Positions 18,132 to 26,553 of a stretch of DNA of 39,368 bases are shown in pieces. Source of the stretch: Collimonas sp. UBA1456 (GTDB lineage Bacteria; Pseudomonadota; Gammaproteobacteria; Burkholderiales; Burkholderiaceae_D); assembly GCA_002325825.1 (NCBI GenBank), contig DCSW01000089.1, forward strand, positions 4,277-43,644, read 5' to 3'. The notes under the pieces are model-generated. The model saw only the letters and a list, made by a program, of their open reading frames with translations. It did not search any database and was not told the DNA's origin. The position numbers and the translations under genes are program-made. The stretch's first letter is position 1, and each line of letters starts with the position of its first letter.

Positions 18132-19253
18132 ATGACAATTAAAATTTCTGTCGACTGCATGGGCGGCGACCATGGCCCGGCGGTTACCGTACCTGCTGCT
18201 ATTTCATTTGCCAATCGTGAGCCTGAGGCGGAATTGGTGTTGGTTGGTCTCGAAGAGGACATTAGGGCGCAACTGAAAAAGCATAAGGCTAGCGCGCATC
18301 CTCGTTTATCGGTGCTGCATGCAGCAGAAGCGGTTTCGATGGATGATTCCATCGAAACCGCGTTGCGCCGGAAAAAAGACTCTTCGATGTGGGTAGCGCT
18401 GCGCCTGGTCAAAGATGCGCAGGTCCAGGCCTGTGTCTCGGCCGGCAACACTGGCGCGCTGATGGCGGTGTCCCGTTATCTGCTGAAGACAATACATGGT
18501 GTCGATCGTCCGGCAATCTGCACCATTCTGCCCAATCAAAAAGATGGTCCTACCTACATGCTCGACCTTGGCGCCAACGTCGATTGCGAGCCGTTGCATC
18601 TTCATCAATTTGCACTGATGGGATCGGCATTAGTATCGGTAATGGAAGGCAATCCACGCCCCACTATCGGTTTATTGAACGTTGGTGAGGAAGATATCAA
18701 GGGCAACGAGATGGTTAAACAAACCGCCGAATTGCTGCGTGCAGATCACGAAAAGGGTATCCTCAATTTTTATGGCAATGTCGAAGGTAATGATATTTTC
18801 GAGGGCACTACCGACATCGTGGTTTGCGATGGTTTTGTTGGCAATGTGACGCTCAAGGCATCAGAAGGGCTGGGGCGTTTCGTCAAGAGCGTATTGACCA
18901 CTGAGTTCAAAAACGGAATTTTGAATATGTTGGGCGCGGTGATCGCCCGTGACGCAATCAAGGCGATTTCGCGCCGCCTCAATCCATCCCGCTACAACGG
19001 CGCCAGCTTGCTGGGTCTACGCGGTCTGATTTTCAAGAGCCACGGAGGCGCCGACGCCTATGGTTATGAATGGGCGATACAGCGCGCATTCGATGCTGCG
19101 AAATATGATGTATTGTCTCGTCTTGCTAACACTATTGCGGAACTGATGCCGCAGCAGCATGCGGAAGGCATGGGTAAACCAGCCGAGACCGGTGCTGATC
19201 TGGTGTCGGGCCAAAACACTACTACTAAACCTTCCCAACAAAAGACAGCATGA
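18132..19253 (+). CDS. plsX: Phosphate acyltransferase PlsX
   Basis: PlsX moves acyl chains from acyl-ACP to phosphate, making acyl-phosphate for the first step of phospholipid synthesis. The 373-residue protein starts ISVDCMGGDHGP (glycine-rich motif at 8-16) and contains SAGNTGALMA at 103-112 and DLGANVDCEP, all family landmarks. The last 30 or so residues are a variable tail. No breaks are seen. Its stop overlaps the fabH start by four bases (ATGA), so the two are likely coupled in translation. It heads the block plsX-fabH-fabD-fabG-acpP-fabF. Confidence 0.96.
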   Translation: MTIKISVDCMGGDHGPAVTVPAAISFANREPEAELVLVGLEEDIRAQLKKHKASAHPRLSVLHAAEAVSMDDSIETALRRKKDSSMWVALRLVKDAQVQACVSAGNTGALMAVSRYLLKTIHGVDRPAICTILPNQKDGPTYMLDLGANVDCEPLHLHQFALMGSALVSVMEGNPRPTIGLLNVGEEDIKGNEMVKQTAELLRADHEKGILNFYGNVEGNDIFEGTTDIVVCDGFVGNVTLKASEGLGRFVKSVLTTEFKNGILNMLGAVIARDAIKAISRRLNPSRYNGASLLGLRGLIFKSHGGADAYGYEWAIQRAFDAAKYDVLSRLANTIAELMPQQHAEGMGKPAETGADLVSGQNTTTKPSQQKTA

Positions 19254-20236
19254 CTACTTATAGCAAAATTGTCGGCACCGGCAGCTATTTGCCGCCGAAA
19301 CTGGTAAGCAATCAGGAACTCGGTGCGCAGCTCGCTGAAAAAGGGATCGAGACATCACATGAATGGATTTTTTCGCGCAGCGGCATCGCTGCCCGTCACT
19401 ATGCCGATGCGGATGTGCAATCCAGTGATCTCGCGGTGGTCGCGGCCAAGCAAGCACTTGACATGGCGCGGATGCAGGCTAATGACATCGACCTGATCAT
19501 CGTGGCTACCTCGACCCCCGATCATTTCGGCGGATTCCCGAGCACCGCCTGCATTGTCCAGCAGAAACTCAGCATCACCAACGGTGCCGCCGCGTTCGAT
19601 GTGCAGGCCGTGTGCAGCGGTTTCGTGTACGCGGTATCGATCGCCGACAGCATGATCAAGACCGGAGCGCACAAGAATGTTTTGGTAATCGGTACCGAAG
19701 TGTTTTCGCGTATCCTAAATTTTGAAGATCGCACGACTTGCGTATTGTTTGGCGATGGCGCCGGCGCGGTAGTCTTGAGGGCTTCCTCCGAACCAGGGAT
19801 TCTCGCCACCAAGTTGCATGCTGATGGCCGCTACAAGGAAATCCTGTGTGTGCCGGGTAGAGTCAATGGCGGTGTGGTCGAGGGCAGCGCGTTCCTCCAC
19901 ATGGACGGTCAGGCAGTATTCAAACTGGCGGTGTCGATGCTAGAAAAGGTGGCCAATGAAGCGCTGCAACTCGCCGGCATGGAGCCGTCTGAGATAGACT
20001 GGCTGATCCCGCATCAGGCGAATATTCGTATCATGCAGAGCACAGCGCGCAAACTGGGGCTGGATATCGGGCGCATGGTGGTGACACTCGATCAGCACGG
20101 CAACACTTCGGCTGCGTCGATTCCTTTAGCGCTTGACCAAGCGGTGCGCGACGGTCGTGTCAAGCCCGGTCACATCATCATGATGGAGGGTGTTGGCGGC
20201 GGCTTTGCCTGGGGTGCGATTCTAGCCCGCATGTAA
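19250..20236 (+). CDS. fabH: Beta-ketoacyl-ACP synthase III
   Basis: FabH condenses acetyl-CoA with malonyl-ACP to start fatty acid chains. The catalytic triad is visible as Cys122 in VQAVCSGF, His255 in LIPHQAN and Asn285 in HGNTSAAS. The C-terminal GVGGGFAWGA loop is also present. At 328 residues it is of normal size. It overlaps plsX by four bases and is followed after 108 bases by fabD. That gap is larger than between the other fab genes but contains no recognisable gene. Confidence 0.96.
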   Translation: MTTYSKIVGTGSYLPPKLVSNQELGAQLAEKGIETSHEWIFSRSGIAARHYADADVQSSDLAVVAAKQALDMARMQANDIDLIIVATSTPDHFGGFPSTACIVQQKLSITNGAAAFDVQAVCSGFVYAVSIADSMIKTGAHKNVLVIGTEVFSRILNFEDRTTCVLFGDGAGAVVLRASSEPGILATKLHADGRYKEILCVPGRVNGGVVEGSAFLHMDGQAVFKLAVSMLEKVANEALQLAGMEPSEIDWLIPHQANIRIMQSTARKLGLDIGRMVVTLDQHGNTSAASIPLALDQAVRDGRVKPGHIIMMEGVGGGFAWGAILARM

Positions 20237-20344
20237 CGTAAACTTTACAGACCTGCCGTTCGATCTTAGCCACGTTTCGTGGAGAGCTTCGCCGTACTTA
20301 TGTGCAAGTATGTATTTGATAAAATTGATATCCGTAGGTAAGGC

Positions 20345-21277
20345 ATGAATAAATGCGCATTTGTTTTCCCGGGACAAGGTTCGCAAGCGATCGGCATGTT
20401 GAACGGCTTTGCTGATAATCCCGTGGTCAGAAATACCGTTGCAGAAGCTTCTGAAGTACTGCAGTTCGATCTGGCTAAGCTGATCGCAGAAGGGCCGAAA
20501 GAAGAGCTCGATCTGACTACTAATACCCAGCCGGTGATGTTGACTGCAGCGGTAGCCTATTACCGTGCCTGGCTGGCAGCGGGCGGTTCTGTGCCGTTGC
20601 TGGTGGCAGGTCACAGCCTAGGTGAATATTCGGCGCTGGTTGCCGCCGGCGTGATTGCCTTCAAGGATGCGGTTTCGTTGGTGCGTTTTCGCGCTCAAGC
20701 TATGCAACAAGCAGTGCCGGTAGGGCAGGGTTGGATGGCAGTGATCCTCGGTTTGTTGGACGATGACGTGCGTGACGTTTGCGCCGCCGCCGCGCAGGGC
20801 GAAATCGTTGAGGCGGTGAATTTCAACGCACCATCACAGATCGTCATCGCTGGCCATAAAGGAGCGATTGAGCGCGCCTGCTTTGCAGCCAAGGAAGTAG
20901 GTGCAAAACGTGCCTTACCATTGCCGGTTTCGGCTCCATTTCATTCTTCGCTGTTGAAGCCAGCGTCAGATCTTTTGCGTGAATACATGCGGGAACTGAC
21001 TTTCTCGACGCCGCAGATTGCGTTGATCAACAACGTCGACGTGGCGATTGTCAACGATCCGCAAGCTATCAAGGATGCACTTGTGCGTCAGGCGGCCAGC
21101 CCAGTGCGTTGGGTCGAAACGGTGCAGAAAATTGCCGGAGAGGGAATTAGCCACGTAGTGGAGTGCGGTCCAGGCAAGGTTCTTGCCGGTTTGACCAAGC
21201 GTATCAATGACGGATTGATTAGCGAAGCGATTGTCGATCAGGCATCGCTGGATAAATTATTGGAGGCATTTAAGTGA
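20345..21277 (+). CDS. fabD: Malonyl-CoA:ACP transacylase
   Basis: FabD loads malonyl groups onto ACP. The 310-residue protein begins with the FPGQGSQ motif (8-14). The nucleophile is Ser91 in GHSLGEYSALVAAG, and the partner is His200 in SAPFHSSLL. Intact. The start ATG follows an AGGTAAGG ribosome site. Its TGA overlaps the GTG start of fabG. Confidence 0.96.
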   Translation: MNKCAFVFPGQGSQAIGMLNGFADNPVVRNTVAEASEVLQFDLAKLIAEGPKEELDLTTNTQPVMLTAAVAYYRAWLAAGGSVPLLVAGHSLGEYSALVAAGVIAFKDAVSLVRFRAQAMQQAVPVGQGWMAVILGLLDDDVRDVCAAAAQGEIVEAVNFNAPSQIVIAGHKGAIERACFAAKEVGAKRALPLPVSAPFHSSLLKPASDLLREYMRELTFSTPQIALINNVDVAIVNDPQAIKDALVRQAASPVRWVETVQKIAGEGISHVVECGPGKVLAGLTKRINDGLISEAIVDQASLDKLLEAFK

Positions 21278-22044
21278 GTGTAAAAAATTTTGCAGCTCAA
21301 GATCTGGATGGCCAGGTAGCCTTGGTTACCGGCGCATCACGCGGTATCGGTCGCGCCATTGCGCTGGAATTGCTCAAGCGTGGCGCCAAGGTCGTCGGCA
21401 CGGCGACTTTGGCGCCAGGTGCAGCGGCAATTTTCGAGTATTTGGATGCAGCTCTGCCAGGCAATGGCCGCGGTATCGTGTTGGATGTGAATGATGTCGC
21501 GGCATGTCACGCTGTGATCGAGTTCGTCCAGAAAGAGTTTGGTGGGTTGTCGATTCTGGTCAACAATGCCGGTATCACCCAGGATCATCTTGCGATGCGG
21601 ATGAAAGATGATGAGTGGGATTCGGTAATCGCGACTAACCTTACCGCTGTCGGCCGTTTGTCTCGAGTAGTCCTGCGTGGAATGATGAAGGCCAAGCACG
21701 GCCGTATCATCAATATCACCTCAGTGGTCGGCTCGATCGGTAATCCAGGGCAAATAAACTATGCCGCTGCCAAGGCTGGCGTCTCAGGCATGAGCCGCGC
21801 ACTGGCGCGTGAGATCGGTAGCCGTAACATCACCGTCAATTGCGTCGCGCCAGGTTTCATTGATACCGATATGACCAAGGTCTTGAGCAAGCAGCAAACC
21901 GCTTCATTGTTGAAGCAAATCCCATTGGGGCGCTTGGGCGCTGCTGAGGATATTGCTGCTGCTGTTGCTTTTCTAGCATCTTCGCAAGCGGCATATATCA
22001 CCGGCACCACGCTGCACGTCAACGGCGGCATGTACATGAGTTGA
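21274..22044 (+). CDS. fabG: 3-oxoacyl-ACP reductase
   Basis: FabG reduces 3-oxoacyl-ACP with NADPH. The short-chain dehydrogenase landmarks are all present: GASRGIG at 20-26, NNAG at 97-100, and the catalytic Ser150, Tyr163 and Lys167 (NYAAAKAG). The start is GTG 21274, overlapping the fabD stop, with GGAGG-like TTGGAGG 8 bases upstream; a second in-frame GTG lies just beyond. At 256 residues it is slightly longer than E. coli FabG at the N-terminus, as is common in this group. Confidence 0.95.
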   Translation: MSVKNFAAQDLDGQVALVTGASRGIGRAIALELLKRGAKVVGTATLAPGAAAIFEYLDAALPGNGRGIVLDVNDVAACHAVIEFVQKEFGGLSILVNNAGITQDHLAMRMKDDEWDSVIATNLTAVGRLSRVVLRGMMKAKHGRIINITSVVGSIGNPGQINYAAAKAGVSGMSRALAREIGSRNITVNCVAPGFIDTDMTKVLSKQQTASLLKQIPLGRLGAAEDIAAAVAFLASSQAAYITGTTLHVNGGMYMS

Positions 22045-22074
22045 TTTTTCAGCTCCATCAGTTTGCTGGCGAAT

Positions 22075-22083
22075 GTTTCATTT
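22075..22083 (+). other. fabG-acpP intergenic region (22045-22217)
   Basis: The 173 bases between fabG and acpP are AT-rich and non-coding, in contrast to the tight packing upstream. They contain the acpP promoter listed separately. I see no T-tailed hairpin. Confidence 0.3.
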
Positions 22084-22174
22084 TAATGTCATTAATACCT
22101 ATTTAAACATTTTTGGTATCGTTTTATTAATTATTAAAGACAAATGTCAAAAGTAAATTTTCAATGCATAAATC

Positions 22175-22183
22175 TGCTAAAAT
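22175..22183 (+). promoter_or_regulatory. Extended -10 promoter of acpP
   Basis: TGCTAAAAT provides TAAAAT (22178-22183) with an extended TG, 35 bases before the acpP start. It would allow the high expression usually needed for acyl carrier protein independently of the upstream operon. No clear -35 is visible. Confidence 0.45.
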
Positions 22184-22217
22184 GAGCGCACTTTTGTAAT
22201 CTAATGGAGGGAATCAC

Positions 22218-22460
22218 ATGTCCGATATCGAACAACGCGTTAAAAAAATTGTCTCTGAGCAACTTGGTGTCGCAGAACCTGATATCAAGATTGAATCGTC
22301 ATTTATTGACGATCTGGGTGCGGACTCGCTCGACACCGTTGAATTGGTGATGGCACTGGAAGATGAGTTCGAGATGGAAATTCAAGACGAACAAGCTGAA
22401 AAGATCACTACAGTGCAACAAGCTATTGATTACGCTAAGGCCCACGTTAAGGCGTCCTAA
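22218..22460 (+). CDS. acpP: Acyl carrier protein
   Basis: ACP carries growing acyl chains on a phosphopantetheine arm. The 80-residue acidic protein has the attachment motif GADSLDTVE, with Ser37 as the modified residue, and the DEFEMEI helix recognised by FAS enzymes. A strong GGAGG lies ahead of the ATG. Activation needs a holo-ACP synthase. The acpS gene expected after pdxJ in this lineage was not seen in the window, so that enzyme must be encoded elsewhere. Confidence 0.98.
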   Translation: MSDIEQRVKKIVSEQLGVAEPDIKIESSFIDDLGADSLDTVELVMALEDEFEMEIQDEQAEKITTVQQAIDYAKAHVKAS

Positions 22461-22490
22461 GCTAGCTTTGAACGTATCCAGGAGAACCGC

Positions 22491-23732
22491 GTGAGCCGCA
22501 CACGTGAACGCCGCGTTGTGATAACTGGCCTGGGTTGCATTTCACCGGTCGGCAATTCGATTGCCGATGCATGGAGTGCGATTATATCAGGCAAATCAGG
22601 GATTGCAACCATCACCAAGTTTGATGCTTCTGCTTTTTCCACGCATTTCGCGGGAGAAGTAAAGGGTTTCAACATCGAAGATTACATTTCCGCCAAAGAA
22701 GCACGGCACATGGATACTTTTATCCACTACGGCATGGCTGCGGGAATACAGGCGATGCAAGACAGCGGTCTCGAAGTTACCGAAACCAATACCGAAAGGA
22801 TCGGTGTCATCATTGGTTCGGGCATTGGTGGCTTGCCGCTGATTGAACAAACGCACGCGGAACTGACCAATCGCGGTCCGCGTCGTATTAGTCCATTTTT
22901 TATTCCCGGATCGATTATCAATATGATCTCCGGCAATCTGTCGATCAAATATGGTTTCAAAGGACCGAATTTGACGATAGTGACCGCTTGCACCACCGGT
23001 TTGCATTGTATCGGCACGGCTGGTCGCATGATTCAGTACGGTGATGCCGATGTCATGGTTGCCGGCGGTGCCGAGTCTAGCGTTTCTCCGCTGGGCATCG
23101 GTGGTTTTGTTGCAGCCCGGGCATTGTCCTTACGTAATGAAGATCCCGCGACCGCATCTCGTCCGTGGGACAAGGATCGTGATGGCTTCGTGATGGGTGA
23201 AGGGGCCGGCGTGCTGGTGCTCGAAGAGTATGATCACGCTAAGGCGCGTGGCGCCAAAATATATGCAGAGTTGCTCGGTTTTGGCATGAGCGGCGACGCT
23301 TATCACATAACCGCACCGAACCTCGACGGTCCGCGTCGCTGTATCGGAAATGCATTGCGCGATGCTGGTGTCAATGCTGATCAGGTTCAGTACTTGAATG
23401 CGCACGGGACTTCTACTCCGTTGGGCGACAAAAACGAAACTGAGGTGATCAAAGCGGCTTTCGGCGATCACGCCTATAAGCTGGTTGTGAATTCAACCAA
23501 GTCGATGACCGGTCACTTGTTGGGTGGCGCTGGTGGTTTGGAGTCGGTATTTACGGTACTGGCTTTGCATAACCAGATTTCACCGGCGACGATAAACATG
23601 TTCAATCAGGATCCTGAGTGCGATCTTGACTACTGTGCCAATACCGCGCGCGACATGAAAATCGACATCGCAGTCAAAAACTCATTCGGCTTTGGTGGCA
23701 CTAATGGCACCTTGGTTTTTGGAAAAATCTAG
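22491..23732 (+). CDS. fabF: Beta-ketoacyl-ACP synthase II
   Basis: FabF elongates acyl-ACP with malonyl-ACP. The 413-residue protein has Cys167 in VTACTTG, His305 in NAHGTSTP, Lys337 and His342 in KSMTGHLLGGAGG, and the C-terminal FGFGGTN loop. The GTG start follows AGGAG at a good distance, 30 bases after acpP. No damage is seen. It closes the fatty acid block; after it begins a decayed stretch. Confidence 0.97.
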   Translation: MSRTRERRVVITGLGCISPVGNSIADAWSAIISGKSGIATITKFDASAFSTHFAGEVKGFNIEDYISAKEARHMDTFIHYGMAAGIQAMQDSGLEVTETNTERIGVIIGSGIGGLPLIEQTHAELTNRGPRRISPFFIPGSIINMISGNLSIKYGFKGPNLTIVTACTTGLHCIGTAGRMIQYGDADVMVAGGAESSVSPLGIGGFVAARALSLRNEDPATASRPWDKDRDGFVMGEGAGVLVLEEYDHAKARGAKIYAELLGFGMSGDAYHITAPNLDGPRRCIGNALRDAGVNADQVQYLNAHGTSTPLGDKNETEVIKAAFGDHAYKLVVNSTKSMTGHLLGGAGGLESVFTVLALHNQISPATINMFNQDPECDLDYCANTARDMKIDIAVKNSFGFGGTNGTLVFGKI

Positions 23733-23859
23733 TAATGTACAAGAGACTCGGACTGTCATCCACGGATGGCGGCTCGAATTTTTTCTCCAGAAGTTCATAA
23801 TGTCGATAGTCGTATTGGCGATGATTCAGCCATGAAAAGTGCTGCTTTTTATGTTATGA

Positions 23860-24240
23860 GGGCTCGTGTCCACTGTTTAGATTATCCGGCGCTTTGATTG
23901 CTGTCGTCGCCGTTGGCAACATCAGGCATATCAAACGTCTGGCTGTGATCGGCCTATTGCGCTATACGTGCGCTTATCGACAAATCCGAATAGACATCCT
24001 TGCCGTCGGTCAAATCCGGGTTGCGGATGTTATGTCCGCTGGGTTCGAGAATATTCCGACGCCATATGCCGGCAAGAGCCTTTGGGCCCAAGGCGCTACT
24101 CTCTGGTCACATTTATTGCTATTACGGCTTCGATTATGGCGGCTCAGTCAGAACAATTGCTATATTGCCTGATTATGTACCCCATGATACTTCTAGAATT
24201 TTTCCGTGGCGTGCCGATGGATCTCGATATGCACAGATAA
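23860..24240 (+). pseudogene. Remnant of a small hypothetical (YgfX-like) gene
   Basis: Between fabF and rpoE the related genomes carry a short membrane-associated protein gene. Here alternating frames hold a hydrophobic start (LFRLSGALIAVVAVGN), then RQIRIDILAVGQIRV, TLWSHLLLLRLRLW, and in another frame RTIAILPDYVPHDTSRIFPW. The 'LLLLRL ... ILPD.VP.D' pattern is the part I recognise. At least two frameshifts break it. The family label is tentative; the claim that it is a decayed small ORF is firmer. No useful function can be assigned. Confidence 0.45.
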
Positions 24241-24355
24241 GAGGATGGAGCCGGATTAATTTGGTGAGGGATATGGGTATTTTGTTGATATTATATTATT
24301 TCTCTTAGTCTGTATTCGGACACACAAGCTAGTCGCAAAAAACAAGGAATGTGTA

Positions 24356-24958
24356 TTGACCACGGAACGCGAAAGGGATCAACTTCTTGTCGAGCGCGTA
24401 CAGCGTGGCGATAACAAGGCATTCGAGCTCTTGGTTGTTAAATACCAACGCAAGCTGATGCGTCTTGTTTTGAGGCTGGTGCACGATAAGGCAGAGGCTG
24501 AGGATGTTGTGCAGGAAACTTTTATTAAGGCTTACCGGGCGCTCCCTCAGTTTAGGGGCGACTCCGCCTTTTATACCTGGTTATATAGGATCGGCATTAA
24601 CGCCGCCAAGAACTATCTGATGATAGAAGGGCGCAGGACTCCGACCTCCACCGAAGCAAATTCAGAGGAAGCAGAAACTTTTGACGACGGCGAGCAACTA
24701 AGGGATATAAACAGTCCCGAATCCTTGCTCGCCACCAAGCAGATAGCACAAACCGTGAATACGGCGATGGAGTCTTTGCCGACAGAATTGCGTACGGCAA
24801 TTACTTTACGCGAGATAGAGGGCTTACGTTATGACGAAATTGCTGAAGCAATGGGATGTCCTATAGGCACGGTACGTAGTCGAATATTTAGAGCGCGGGA
24901 AGCTATCGCAGATAAGTTAAGGCCATTATTGGGTACGGCCATCGAGAAACGTTGGTAA
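24356..24958 (+). CDS. rpoE: ECF sigma factor RpoE (sigma-E)
   Basis: The 200-residue ECF sigma factor starts at TTG 24356 with AAGGAA upstream. Region 2 spans about 15-90, with the core-binding and -10 segment AEDVVQETFIKAYRALPQF and YTWLYRIGINAAKNYL. Region 4 spans about 135-190, with LPTELRTAITLREIEGLRYDEIAEAMGCPIGTVRSRIFRAR. It directs the envelope-stress response. The frame is fully intact and its motifs are conserved, although the anti-sigma gene rseA, rseB and mucD that follow are all broken. Loss of the anti-sigma factor would leave it constitutively active unless expression is low or another control exists. Confidence 0.95.
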   Translation: MTTERERDQLLVERVQRGDNKAFELLVVKYQRKLMRLVLRLVHDKAEAEDVVQETFIKAYRALPQFRGDSAFYTWLYRIGINAAKNYLMIEGRRTPTSTEANSEEAETFDDGEQLRDINSPESLLATKQIAQTVNTAMESLPTELRTAITLREIEGLRYDEIAEAMGCPIGTVRSRIFRAREAIADKLRPLLGTAIEKRW

Positions 24959-25014
24959 GAGAGATAGTGGTTTTCTGGAACCAAAGGGTTGGCCAGGTTT
25001 TAAATAGGTGACTT

Positions 25015-25503
25015 ATGATTCCCAAAGAAATGCCTCAAGAGTAGTTTTCTACCTTGTCTGATGGCGAGTTATTCAGTGCCTATGTGGATAGGGCATTGAC
25101 GGTTTGCGTCAAACGGAAGAGCTCGATACATGGGATGTCTATCCCCAAATCGGCGATATTTTGCGCTCTGCATGATACGGTATTGACAATGAGTACCGAT
25201 TTTTTAGCCAGCATGGCGGCGCGGCTCGATGAAGAGCCAGTCTACATTTTTGTGTCGCTGGCCGCTGCTTCTCGGCGCGTGGTAAGGCGTTTTGTGCTAC
25301 CAAGCATGGTTGCTGCTGCGGTAGCGGCGGCTGCATTTATCATTTCGTCGCAAATCATTGTCGCCAACAGCCCGTCGCCAGCGACACCACAACTAGCGCG
25401 GACAGATGAATATCTGTTGGTGCATCAGCGTTTTTCTCCATTTTTATATAGCGCTGCGCAATATACGTGTTCTGCTACATTTGCACCTGATTCTGATAAA
25501 TAA
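25015..25503 (+). pseudogene. rseA: rseA, anti-sigma-E factor, broken
   Basis: ATG 25015 opens MIPKEMPQE and stops at TAG (25042-25044), a single change from CAG. The frame then continues with LSDGELFSAYVDRAL, typical of the RseA N-terminus. A frameshift near 25098 puts the conserved RQTEELDTWDVYPQIGDILRS into another frame, and a second shift near 25170 restores the original frame (TMSTDFLASMAARLDEEP). A membrane helix follows at about 25300-25350 (MVAAAVAAAAFIISS). A TTG at 25054 could still initiate a product, but its sigma-binding segment would be scrambled. It ends one base before the rseB start. Confidence 0.8.
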
Positions 25504-25504
25504 T

Positions 25505-26498
25505 ATGCGGCGGCCACAGGTCTTGCTTCGGTTTGTTATCCTTCTGTCGACATGCACCCATGCTTTCCGTGCATAAATTGCCGATAAATAGGAGGGCGCA
25601 GGCCCTGTTAAAAAAATTAGTCGGCAGCGCAGCAGAAGTTGAGTTATTCTGGCACCTTAATTTATCAGCAATCGCACCAGATTCGAGCGTCGCAGTATTA
25701 CGCACGCGCTGGAAGGTCGCGATGGGATAGAAAAGCTGAAAATTCTGGATGGACAGCCGTGCGAACACATTCTTCGCAAAGAAGATGTCACTCGCTATAT
25801 CCAGGAAACCAGAGCCAAGCTGCTCGAGGAGCGGGTTACGCAAAATGGCCATTCTGGCTGCATTGCCGGCCTACCTGACTGACTACTATGATGTAAGAAT
25901 GGGCGAAAGTGGTTGTGTTGCCGGCTTCGATTACCAGGCGGTGCTGCTAGAGTCGAAAGATAATACGCGCTACGGCTACAATCTGTGAGCTGAGAAAATA
26001 CCAGTTTAGTGTTGCGCGTTAAGACGCTAAACAGCAAGAACGAGATCGTCGAGAAAATTTCCTTCAGGCGTATCTGCATCAGCAATGATGACCATAATCA
26101 TTTGAAATCGAGTTTCGGCAATACCAATGGCTGGCATGTAGAAAGTAGTGTAATGAATCCGGCCAATCTGAACAAGTGGACGATAACTTGCATGCCGGTT
26201 GGATTCAAGAAAGTGTGTGAAATCAAGCCTCTGGTAACCGATGCACCGGTATCAAATAATGCGGTTACCAAGGTGACTTCGGCGCGAAGTATCCCAGTTG
26301 TTTTTTTAGATGAACTGACGGCCATTTCGATATTTATCGAACCATACAATCAAAGCCACACTGAGGGTTCCTTGCAGCAGGGTGCATGGAATATCGTTGG
26401 CAAGCGCCAAGGATGACTATTGGCTGATGATTGTAGGTGAAGTGCTATCGGCTGCGATTAGGTAGGCGGCGCATTCGATTGAACTTGAAAGTAAATAA
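25505..26498 (+). pseudogene. rseB: rseB/mucB, sigma-E regulator, decayed
   Basis: The start MRRPQVLLRFVILLS looks like a signal peptide and hits a stop after HAFRA. Pieces of the periplasmic lipid-sensing fold follow in different frames: LEGRDGIEKLKILDGQPCEHILR, then VLRVKTLNSKNEIVEKISF, then NTNGWHVESS. The C-terminal domain KKVCEIKPL ... LTAISIFIEP ... QQGAWN is followed, after another shift, by a tail ending at TAA 26496-26498. RseB normally protects RseA from cleavage in the periplasm. At least five disruptions exclude function. Confidence 0.8.
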
Positions 26499-26553
26499 CA
26501 CTCCATAACTATCAAAATTTCGGATTCTACCAATCACGTTTTATTTATAATGG

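Noticed and set aside
22596..23006. A minus-strand frame inside fabF
   Set aside because: Shadow of fabF; the codons simply mirror the conserved ketosynthase.
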